A stretch of DNA of 7,359 nt from Chloroflexota bacterium (GTDB lineage Bacteria; Chloroflexota; Dormibacteria; Dormibacterales; Dormibacteraceae): positions 1 to 7,359 of the forward strand of contig VBFW01000184.1 in NCBI GenBank assembly GCA_005880525.1, written 5' to 3'. Under the pieces are notes generated by a model. The model saw only the letters and a list, made by a program, of their open reading frames with translations. It was not told the origin of the DNA and did not search any database. The first letter of the stretch is position 1; the number at the start of each line of letters is the position of its first letter. Positions 1-7,359 of this stretch are shown here, piece by piece. A program made the position numbers and the translations under genes.

Positions 1-1
1 G

Positions 2-2146
<2,145 letters not shown>

Positions 2147-3361
2147 GTGCGAGCCTCCGCTTACCCGCTAGTCGACGCGGCTGACGCTGCTGCGCTCGTG
2201 CTGGAGCACACCCCTGTCCTTGGCCCCGAGACGGTTGCGCTCTCCGAGGCGAGCGGCCGCGTCCTGGCCGAGGACCTCGTTGCTTCCAGCGCGCTGCCGC
2301 CGCATCCCGCCAGCGCGGTGGACGGCTACGCGGTCAGGGCTGCCGATGCCGGACGCACGTTGCGAGTCGTCGGTGAGTCGGCTGCGGGCCGACCGCTCTT
2401 CGCGCAGGTTGACCCAGGGACCGCCGCCCGAATCCTGACCGGCGGCGTCGTGCCTGTAGGCGCGGACACCGTCGTGATGGTCGAGGACACGCGTGTTGAC
2501 GGCGACTCGGTGACGGTGCCGGCAGTCCTGAAGGCCGGGACGAACCTTCACCGGCCGGGCGCAGACCTGCGCGCCGGCGAGCTGGTGATGCCGGCGGGCA
2601 CGCAGCTCGGTCCCGCCGAGATCGGGCTCGCCGCCGCGCTCGGGGTGCCGCGGCTGCAAGTCCACAGGCGGCCGAGGGTCGCGCTCATGTCGACAGGCGA
2701 CGAGCTCGTCGAGGTGGGCGAGACGCCCGGCCCGGGACAGATCCCCGATTCCAACCGGTGGGCGCTGCTGGCCGCGCTGCGCGAGGCCGGCGCGGAGGTG
2801 CGGCTGCTGGGGATCGGACCGGACAACGCCAACGACCTGCGCAAGCTCGTGACAGGTGCGCTGCACGATGCCGACGCCCTGGTCACGTCGGGCGGGGTTT
2901 CAGTTGGCACGCACGACCTCGTGAAGCCGCTGCTCGAGTCGCTGGGCACGGTTCACGTCGGACGCGTGAAGCTGAAGCCTGGCAAGCCATTCACTTTCGC
3001 GACGCTGTCAGAGGGTCGGCTGGCCTTCGGCCTGCCCGGCTTTCCCGTGTCGTCACTCGTGACGTTTGAGGTGTTTGTCAGGCCGGCGCTCCGGAAGATG
3101 CAGGGGCTCGTGCAGCTGCAGAGGCCGTCTCTGCAGGTTCGCCTCGGCTTCCATGCCCAGGCGGTAGGAGACCGCACCGAGTACCACCGCGTGACGCTGC
3201 GCCGCGAGGGCGTCGAGCTGATTGCGACCTCGACCGGCTCCCAGTCGTCGTCGCGCCTGATGTCGCTGGCAGGCGCGCACGCACTTGTGCGCGTGCCGCC
3301 CGGCGATCAGGGGATCAGCGCCGGATCAGTAGTGGAAGCGCTGATCCTCTCGCTGCCTTAG
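2147..3361 (+). CDS. moeA: Molybdopterin molybdenumtransferase MoeA
   Basis: Cytoplasmic enzyme that inserts molybdate into adenylylated molybdopterin, the final step of molybdenum cofactor synthesis. The 404-aa length matches full-length MoeA, with the family's four-domain order. Residues corresponding to the known E. coli MoeA active-site acids are present: D59 in SAVDGYA, D140 in HRPGAD, E186 in STGDE, D226 in GIGPDN and D257 in GVSVGTHD. T98 in LTGG, the KPGK motif at 277-280 and GLPGFPVSS at 295-303 are also present. The last has Phe where most MoeA proteins have Asn (GLPGNPVS). The domain order is the MoeA N-terminal linker, the MogA-like domain (about 175-315) and the C-terminal beta domain (about 328-403). 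The GTG start follows the exporter's TAG with no gap and in the same frame; there is no clear Shine-Dalgarno, so translation probably depends on coupling. Starting here gives the normal MoeA N-terminus; the ATG at 2139 is out of frame and soon hits a stop. Confidence 0.95.
   Translation: MRASAYPLVDAADAAALVLEHTPVLGPETVALSEASGRVLAEDLVASSALPPHPASAVDGYAVRAADAGRTLRVVGESAAGRPLFAQVDPGTAARILTGGVVPVGADTVVMVEDTRVDGDSVTVPAVLKAGTNLHRPGADLRAGELVMPAGTQLGPAEIGLAAALGVPRLQVHRRPRVALMSTGDELVEVGETPGPGQIPDSNRWALLAALREAGAEVRLLGIGPDNANDLRKLVTGALHDADALVTSGGVSVGTHDLVKPLLESLGTVHVGRVKLKPGKPFTFATLSEGRLAFGLPGFPVSSLVTFEVFVRPALRKMQGLVQLQRPSLQVRLGFHAQAVGDRTEYHRVTLRREGVELIATSTGSQSSSRLMSLAGAHALVRVPPGDQGISAGSVVEALILSLP
3309..3350 (+). 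other. Long inverted repeat (potential RNA hairpin) at the 3' end of moeA
   Basis: Bases 3309-3321 pair with 3338-3350 as a 13-bp stem with one G.U pair, leaving a 16-base loop (3322-3337). The core is GGATCAGCGC against GCGCTGATCC. The motif GATCAG also recurs directly at 3305, 3313 and 3324. The structure lies inside the moeA coding region, ending 8 bases before its stop codon, and no T-tract follows. It could act as a U-less terminator or an mRNA 3' stabiliser between moeA and uvrB, or be incidental in GC-rich coding DNA. Confidence 0.35.
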
Positions 3362-3372
3362 CTCGAAACGCG

Positions 3373-3386
3373 CGTTTGTATACAAA
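3373..3386. promoter_or_regulatory. Palindromic operator-like site 1 (TTTGTATACAAA)
   Basis: A perfect 12-bp palindrome at 3375-3386 with no loop. It is AT-rich in a GC-rich background, and CGTTTGTATACAAA (3373-3386) is repeated exactly at 3414-3427. A GT..AC core flanked by T and A is the usual shape of GntR-family operators (inference). It starts 12 bases after the moeA stop and upstream of uvrB, so the likely target is the uvrB promoter region. Confidence 0.6.
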
Positions 3387-3412
3387 GGCGGCTTCCAGCC
3401 GGCAAATACCCT

Positions 3413-3430
3413 CCGTTTGTATACAAACGG
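3413..3430. promoter_or_regulatory. Palindromic operator-like site 2 (CCGTTTGTATACAAACGG)
   Basis: A perfect 18-bp palindrome with no spacer, containing the same 12-bp core as the upstream copy. The two centres (3380/3381 and 3421/3422) are 41 bp apart, about four helical turns, which would put two bound dimers on the same DNA face. No T-tract follows and there is no loop, so it suits a dimeric repressor site better than a terminator. Its centre is 35 bp upstream of the SOS box centre. Confidence 0.65.
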
Positions 3431-3449
3431 TCACAATCCCGACGCTCGT

Positions 3450-3463
3450 CGAACGCCCGTTCG
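3450..3463. promoter_or_regulatory. LexA-type SOS box upstream of uvrB
   Basis: CGAACGCCCGTTCG fits the Gram-positive LexA operator pattern CGAAC-N4-GTTCG, with both half-sites perfect. It ends 3 bases before the TAGAAT -10-like hexamer and 21 bases before the uvrB ATG, a position where bound LexA would block RNA polymerase. uvrA and uvrB are classic SOS genes in many bacteria. The identity of the repressor is inferred, since lexA is not in the window. Confidence 0.8.
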
Positions 3464-3466
3464 CTT

Positions 3467-3472
3467 TAGAAT
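3467..3472 (+). promoter_or_regulatory. Probable -10 element of the uvrB operon promoter
   Basis: TAGAAT differs from TATAAT at one position and sits just downstream of the SOS box. No convincing -35 hexamer is visible 16-19 bases upstream (about 3442-3450). Transcription would start near 3478-3481, leaving about 4-7 bases before the ATG at 3485, so the mRNA would be leaderless or nearly so. The identification rests on position and a single hexamer. Confidence 0.5.
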
Positions 3473-3484
3473 TGGACCTTGCCC

Positions 3485-5569
3485 ATGCCCTCCAGCTTTC
3501 GTGTCGACGCACCCTTCAAGCCGGCCGGCGACCAGCCGAAAGCCATCGAGCAGCTGGTCGACGGCGTGCGCTCAGGCCTGTCCCAGCAGGTCCTGCTCGG
3601 CGTCACCGGAAGCGGCAAAACCAACGTCATGGCCTGGGCCGTCGAGCAGCTGCAGCGGCCCGTCCTTGTCCTGAGCCCGAACAAGACGCTCGCCGCCCAG
3701 CTGTGCGCCGAGTTCCGCCGCCTGCTGCCGCACAACGCGGTCGAGTACTTCGTCAGCTATTACGACTACTACCAGCCCGAGGCGTACATCGCGCGCACCG
3801 ACACGTACATCGAGAAGGATTCGAGTCGCAACGAAGAGATAGACCGCATGAGGCACTCGACCACCTCTGCGCTGCTCACGCGCCGCGACGTCCTGGTGGT
3901 CGCGAGCGTCAGCTGCATCTACGGCATCGGCTCGGTCGAGGACTACATGGGCGAGTCGCTGAAGATCGACAAAGGCCAGTCGATACGCCGCGAAGTGTTC
4001 CTTCGCAAGCTCACCGAGATGCTGTACGAGCGCAACGACTACGACCTGGCCCGCCTGCGCTTTCGCGTGCGCGGCGACGTGGTCGACCTGGTGCCGGCCA
4101 ACGAAGAGAAGGTGTATCGAGTCGAGTTCTTCGGTGACGAGATCGAACGCATCCAGGAGCTCGACGCGACGACAGGCGAGATCCTCGGCTCGCGGGACAC
4201 GTTCACAATTTTCCCTGCGTCGCACTACGTGACGCCGGCCGACAAGCTGCGGCTGGCGATGAGCGACATCGAAGCTGAGCTCGACGAGCGCTGCAAATGG
4301 TTCGAGGACCACGGGCGGCTGCTCGAAGCTCAGCGACTGCGCCAGCGAACCAACTTCGACCTCGAGATGCTGCGCGAGACAGGCACGTGCGCCGGCATCG
4401 AGAACTACTCGCGGCACCTCACGCGCCGCCAGCCGGGCGAGGCGCCGTACACGCTGATGGACTTCCTGCCCGACGACACGCTGATCTTTGTCGACGAGTC
4501 GCACGTGGCCGTGCCGCAGATCGGCGGCATGCTCGGCGGCGACCGCTCGCGCAAGGCGGCGCTCGTCGAGTACGGGTTCCGCCTGCCCAGTGCGTTCGAC
4601 AACCGGCCGCTGAGCTTCGAGGAATGGGAGGAGCGGGCGAGCCGCGTGATCTACGTCTCGGCCACGCCCGGCGAGTACGAGATGCGCCGCTCTCAGCGCA
4701 CTGTCGAAATGGTCGTGCGGCCGACCGGCCTGGTGGACCCGACTGTCGAGGTGCGGCCGACCGCAGGACAGATCGACGACCTGCTGGCCGAGGTCAAGAG
4801 ACGCGCGGAGCTCGGGCATCGTTCACTCGTGACGACGCTCACCAAGCGATTCGCCGAGGACCTGGCCGACTACCTGCGCGAGTACGGAGTCAAGGTCCGT
4901 TACTTGCACTCCGAGCTCGACGCTCTGGAGCGCATCGAGGTCCTGCGCGATCTACGCACTGGCGCCGTGGACGTGGTCGTCGGCATCAACCTGTTGCGCG
5001 AAGGCCTCGACCTGCCCGAGGTCGCGTTCATCGGCATCCTCGACGCGGACAAAGAGGGATATCTCCGCGCCTACCGGTCATTCATCCAGACCATCGGCCG
5101 CGCGGCCCGCAACGTGGAAGGTCACGTGGTGATGTACGCGGACAAGATCACCGACTCGATGCGCGCGGCTCTCGACGAGACCGAGCGCAGGCGCGACAGG
5201 CAGACCGCTTACAACGCCGAGCGCGGCATCACGCCAGAGAGCGTGAAGAAGGCCATCTATGCGCTCGAGATCAACAAGAAGGACCTCCAGGCAGACGCTG
5301 TCGAGCTGATGATCGGCGCCGGCGTGCCGCGCGAGGACATCCTCGCCATCGTGCGCGACCTGGAGAAGGAGATGCGGCGACTCTCCAAGGAGCTGCAGTT
5401 CGAGGATGCCGCGAGGGTACGCGACCGCATCATCCTGCTGCGCAAGAGGCTGGCCGGCGAGGAGACGGGCGACAAAGAGGATGACGAAGAGGTGTCGCTG
5501 GCGATCGCGGCGGCGCCCAAACAGAGGACCACAGTCCGAAACTGGCGGAAGACACGCCGCGGCCCTTGA
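3485..5569 (+). CDS. uvrB: Excinuclease ABC subunit B (UvrB)
   Basis: DNA-damage verification helicase of nucleotide excision repair: UvrA loads it at lesions, it probes the strand with a beta-hairpin, and it recruits UvrC for incision. The protein has 694 aa from the ATG at 3485; a TTG two codons earlier (3479) is also in frame, but the ATG gives the usual short UvrB N-terminus before FKPAGDQP. Numbering from the ATG: Walker A GVTGSGKT at 39-46, the tyrosine-rich beta-hairpin YFVSYYDYYQPEAY at 88-101, the DEAD-like motif VDESH at 336-340, motif VSATPG at 391-396, GINLLREGLDLPEV at 500-513, QTIGRAARN at 535-543, and the C-terminal UVR domain (LEKEMRRLSKELQFEDAARV) at about 626-645. A charged tail of about 40 residues follows, a little longer than common. 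The gene looks intact. Its stop overlaps the next start by 4 bases. An SOS box and two further palindromes lie just upstream. Confidence 0.98.
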   Translation: MPSSFRVDAPFKPAGDQPKAIEQLVDGVRSGLSQQVLLGVTGSGKTNVMAWAVEQLQRPVLVLSPNKTLAAQLCAEFRRLLPHNAVEYFVSYYDYYQPEAYIARTDTYIEKDSSRNEEIDRMRHSTTSALLTRRDVLVVASVSCIYGIGSVEDYMGESLKIDKGQSIRREVFLRKLTEMLYERNDYDLARLRFRVRGDVVDLVPANEEKVYRVEFFGDEIERIQELDATTGEILGSRDTFTIFPASHYVTPADKLRLAMSDIEAELDERCKWFEDHGRLLEAQRLRQRTNFDLEMLRETGTCAGIENYSRHLTRRQPGEAPYTLMDFLPDDTLIFVDESHVAVPQIGGMLGGDRSRKAALVEYGFRLPSAFDNRPLSFEEWEERASRVIYVSATPGEYEMRRSQRTVEMVVRPTGLVDPTVEVRPTAGQIDDLLAEVKRRAELGHRSLVTTLTKRFAEDLADYLREYGVKVRYLHSELDALERIEVLRDLRTGAVDVVVGINLLREGLDLPEVAFIGILDADKEGYLRAYRSFIQTIGRAARNVEGHVVMYADKITDSMRAALDETERRRDRQTAYNAERGITPESVKKAIYALEINKKDLQADAVELMIGAGVPREDILAIVRDLEKEMRRLSKELQFEDAARVRDRIILLRKRLAGEETGDKEDDEEVSLAIAAAPKQRTTVRNWRKTRRGP

Positions 5570-5997
5570 CCGTCCAGAACGCGAATAGAGCCGCCGCCCT
5601 CCTGACCGCCGAGCCCGCTGGCTGGATGCAGACGATCGGCGCGCGCATCACCGAATCGGAGCCTGGACGTGTGGTCCTGGAGCTGGAGGCGGGGCCAGAG
5701 CATCGGCACGGTGGCGGAGTCGTGCAGGGCGGCGTGATCACGCAGATCGCCGACGCTGCGATGGGCATGTCGCTCGCCACGCTTCAGGAAGAAGGCGTTT
5801 GGAACACGACAATCGAGCTGAAGATCAACTTCCTGCGTCCGGTCAGGGAGGGCAGGCTGCGTGCGATCGGGCGCGTCGTCGAGATCAAGCAGTCGCTCAT
5901 GTTCAGCGAGGCGGACGTCGTGGACGAGCGAGGGCGCCTGGTGGCCCGCGCCTCGTCGACCAACATGGCGGTGCCCGAGGGACAGGGCCGTGAATGA
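5566..5997 (+). CDS. PaaI-family hotdog thioesterase, copy 1 (Gln in place of the motif His)
   Basis: A 143-aa single-domain hotdog protein of the PaaI/acyl-CoA thioesterase family, predicted to hydrolyse acyl-CoA thioesters in the cytoplasm; the substrate is unknown. The family signature is VVQGGVITQIADAAMG at 52-67, with the conserved Asp at D63. The usual HGG is QGG here (Q54), a variant I believe also occurs in other PaaI-like proteins. The beta strands after the helix (TTIELKINFLRPV, then RAIGRVVEIKQSLMFSEADVVD) fit the fold. The TTG start overlaps the uvrB stop as TTGA. A GGAAG at 5547-5551 is 14 bases upstream, rather far, so coupling to uvrB translation is likely. The ATG at 5626 is in frame but would remove the first strand of the domain (PAGWMQTIGARI). 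It lies in the uvrB-uvrA operon beside a homologous second copy; a role in repair is not indicated by sequence. Confidence 0.88.
   Translation: MTVQNANRAAALLTAEPAGWMQTIGARITESEPGRVVLELEAGPEHRHGGGVVQGGVITQIADAAMGMSLATLQEEGVWNTTIELKINFLRPVREGRLRAIGRVVEIKQSLMFSEADVVDERGRLVARASSTNMAVPEGQGRE
5977..5982 (+). promoter_or_regulatory. Ribosome binding site deciding the GTG start of hotdog copy 2
   Basis: GAGGGA ends 7 bases before the GTG at 5990. It is the clearest Shine-Dalgarno in the right half of the window and favours 5990 over the in-frame GTG at 6044 and over any start further upstream in the same open frame. Confidence 0.6.
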
Positions 5998-6469
5998 GAA
6001 AGGCGCCTCCCCACCGAGTGGGGAGGACGGCGCGCAGCGCCGGGTGGGGACGGCAGACCTGCTCAATCCGTCTAAAGCCTGGCAGTGGCTCGGCCTCACC
6101 CTTGTCGACAGCGGCGAGGGCTTCGCCACCGTCGAGATGACTGCCACGGAAGACATGGGCAACCAGTCCGGTTTCGTGCACGGTGGCATGATCAGCGCCC
6201 TGGCCGACTCGGCGATGGGCCGCTCTCTGCGCACCGTCGAGCCCGGCGTCGCGCGAGCGATGAGCTTCGATCTCAAGTTGAGCTTCATCACCGCGGCCAA
6301 GATTGGAGAGATGCTGCGGGCCACCGGCCGTGTCATCCACGCCGGGCAGCGGACGATGGTCGCGGAGTGCCGCGTCGAGGGCAGGGGAGGGCGCCTGATC
6401 GCCACCGCCAGCGCCACGTTTGCAGTCACACGAGAAAAAGGAATAACTGAGACTCCGGATGCCGACTGA
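5990..6469 (+). CDS. PaaI-family hotdog thioesterase, copy 2
   Basis: A 159-aa hotdog protein of the PaaI-like acyl-CoA thioesterase family, homologous to the preceding gene product. The signature FVHGGMISALADSAMG is at 62-77, with H64 and D73 both present, so the motif is canonical, unlike copy 1. Strands MSFDLKLSFI (91-100) and MLRATGRVIHAGQRTMVAECRV (in two parts, about 108-129) complete the fold. The start is taken as the GTG at 5990, which has GAGGGA 7 bases upstream and overlaps the previous gene by 8 bases. The frame stays open further upstream (to at least 5861), but that stretch is the other reading frame of copy 1. Residues about 6-20 are encoded by a GC-rich double-hairpin repeat and resemble no part of the hotdog domain, which begins near LLNPSKAWQWLGL (24-36). 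An alternative GTG at 6044 would exclude the repeat. The end overlaps uvrA by 11 bases. The substrate is unknown. Confidence 0.87.
   Translation: MNEKGASPPSGEDGAQRRVGTADLLNPSKAWQWLGLTLVDSGEGFATVEMTATEDMGNQSGFVHGGMISALADSAMGRSLRTVEPGVARAMSFDLKLSFITAAKIGEMLRATGRVIHAGQRTMVAECRVEGRGGRLIATASATFAVTREKGITETPDAD
6006..6050. repeat. REP-like double-hairpin palindromic element
   Basis: Hairpin 1 is a perfect 9-bp stem with a CGA loop (6006-6014 with 6018-6026). Hairpin 2 is a 6-bp stem with a GCA loop (6028-6033 with 6037-6042). In addition TCCCCACC (6008-6015) pairs perfectly with GGTGGGGA (6043-6050), enclosing hairpin 2 and excluding hairpin 1, so two folds compete. This compact nested design resembles interspersed REP-type repeats in GC-rich genomes. 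It starts 8 bases after the stop of hotdog copy 1 and is read in frame at the start of copy 2. Only one copy is in the window, so its repeat status is inferred. Confidence 0.55.
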
Positions 6470-7359
6470 CCAGATCACGATTCGCGGCGCGCGCGAGCAC
6501 AACCTCAAGAACGTGACCCTGTCGATCCCAAGGGATCGGCTGGTCGTGTTCACAGGTCTTTCGGGCTCGGGCAAGTCGTCGCTTGCCTTCGACACCATCT
6601 ACGCCGAAGGGCAGCGGCGCTACGTAGAGTCGCTGTCGGCCTACGCGCGCCAGTTCCTGGGCCAGATGGAGAAGCCCGACGTTGACGTCATCGAAGGTCT
6701 TTCGCCGGCAATCTCCATCGACCAGAAAGGCACTTCGAAGAACCCGAGGTCGACGGTAGGCACCGTCACCGAGGTCTACGACTACCTGCGTCTGCTGTAC
6801 GCGCGCGTCGGCCATCCGCACTGTCCCGTCTGTGGCCGCGAGGTGCGCCGGCAGACGGTCGAGCAGATGGCGGACCAGGTCGAGAAGCTGCCCAAGGGCA
6901 CTCGGGTCATGGTCCTTGGCCCGGTGGTCAAAGGCAGGAAGGGCGAGTACCGCTCGCTCATCGACGACGTGCGCAAGTCGGGCTTCGTGCGCGTTCGCGT
7001 GGACGGGATCCTCTACGAGATCGGCGAGACGATCCCGATGGACAAGAACAAGAAGCACGACATCCAGGTGGTGGTCGACCGCATCGTCGTCGGACCGGAG
7101 CAGCGCACGCGTCTGGTCGACTCCGTCGAGACCGCGGCGAGGCTGGGCGGCGGCTCGGTGATCATCGCCCCGGTGGATGCCAAGGCCAAAGACGAGATTC
7201 AGATGTCGCAGGACTACGCGTGCCCTTATGACGGCACGAGCGTGCCCGAGCCCGAGCCGCGCAACTTCTCATTCAACAGCCCCCACGGCGCGTGCCCGAC
7301 ATGCACAGGCATCGGGTCGCAGCTGGTTGTCGACGGCGACCTCGTGGTGCCGGATCCGT
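6459..7359 (+). CDS. uvrA: Excinuclease ABC subunit A (UvrA), N-terminal 300 codons
   Basis: The damage-sensing ATPase of nucleotide excision repair; as a dimer it finds lesions and hands them to UvrB. The frame opens at the ATG at 6459 and stays open to the right edge, so only about the first third of a roughly 950-residue protein is present. Visible features: REHNLKN at 12-18, Walker A GLSGSGKSS at 33-41, the family segment YAEGQRRYVESLSAYARQFL at 48-67, SPAISIDQK at 82-90, and the UvrB-interaction region about 130-250 with VKGRKGEYR at 157-165. The first zinc site reads C255-P-Y-D258 and C279-P-T-C282, so the usual second cysteine is Asp; C122 and C125 form a separate CPVC pair. The start lies inside the end of hotdog copy 2 (11-base overlap); an AAGGA at 6438-6442 is about 16 bases upstream. 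It is likely cotranscribed with uvrB from the SOS-box promoter. Confidence 0.97.
   Translation, partial: MPTDQITIRGAREHNLKNVTLSIPRDRLVVFTGLSGSGKSSLAFDTIYAEGQRRYVESLSAYARQFLGQMEKPDVDVIEGLSPAISIDQKGTSKNPRSTVGTVTEVYDYLRLLYARVGHPHCPVCGREVRRQTVEQMADQVEKLPKGTRVMVLGPVVKGRKGEYRSLIDDVRKSGFVRVRVDGILYEIGETIPMDKNKKHDIQVVVDRIVVGPEQRTRLVDSVETAARLGGGSVIIAPVDAKAKDEIQMSQDYACPYDGTSVPEPEPRNFSFNSPHGACPTCTGIGSQLVVDGDLVVPDP

Noticed and set aside
3413..3430. The 18-bp palindrome as a rho-independent terminator for moeA
   Set aside because: It has no loop, an AT-rich centre and no following T-tract, and an equal core repeats 41 bp away; an operator explains it better.
3376..4137. A plus-strand open frame beginning inside the first palindrome
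   Set aside because: It runs through the control region and then out of frame through uvrB with an Arg/Pro-rich product, so it is a frame shadow.
3572..4819. A 415-codon open frame on the minus strand across uvrB
   Set aside because: It lies wholly antisense to the well-conserved uvrB; its Arg/Val/Leu-rich translation shows no domain, and such frames are expected opposite GC-rich genes.
5861..5989. An upstream in-frame extension of hotdog copy 2
   Set aside because: This stretch is the other frame of copy 1, with Ser/Arg-rich residues; the GTG at 5990 has a good Shine-Dalgarno and the usual operon overlap.
5257..6429. A 390-codon minus-strand open frame spanning the end of uvrB and both hotdog genes
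   Set aside because: It crosses three recognisable plus-strand genes and its translation (Ser/Arg/Thr-rich) matches no family I know.

Overview
The window is a GC-rich, densely packed stretch in which every gene lies on the plus strand. It holds the 3' part of a MacB-type ABC exporter gene, an intact moeA, an intact uvrB, two tandem PaaI-type hotdog thioesterase genes, and the first 300 codons of uvrA, which runs off the right edge. Third codon positions are mostly G or C and GTG/TTG starts are frequent. The box upstream of uvrB has the Gram-positive LexA form (CGAAC-N4-GTTCG), not the enterobacterial CTG-N10-CAG form. Together these suggest a high-GC member of the Terrabacteria (Actinomycetota, Chloroflexota or the Dormibacterota-like soil lineages). 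The exact phylum cannot be fixed from the sequence alone.

Left block (2-3361): the exporter fuses an N-terminal ABC ATPase to an FtsX/MacB-like permease. Its reading frame is still open at the left edge, so its true start may lie outside the window. moeA (molybdopterin molybdenumtransferase, last step of molybdenum cofactor synthesis) begins on the base after the exporter's stop codon, in the same frame, so the two are almost certainly cotranscribed. A long inverted repeat lies in the last codons of moeA.

Control region (3362-3484): this 123-base gap is the only real intergenic space. It carries two copies of a TTTGTATACAAA palindrome with centres 41 bp apart, then a LexA-type SOS box, then a -10-like TAGAAT. 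The -10 is so close to the uvrB ATG that the mRNA is probably leaderless or nearly so.

Right block (3485-7359): uvrB, hotdog 1, hotdog 2 and uvrA overlap by 4, 8 and 11 bases and look like one operon. UvrA and UvrB are the damage-recognition proteins of nucleotide excision repair. Two acyl-CoA-thioesterase-like genes between them, apparently under the same SOS box, are the most unexpected part of the layout. The 5' end of the second hotdog gene overlaps a compact double-hairpin palindromic element that looks like a REP-type repeat, either translated in frame or skipped by a downstream GTG start. I saw no tRNA, rRNA, CRISPR array, insertion sequence or transposase.
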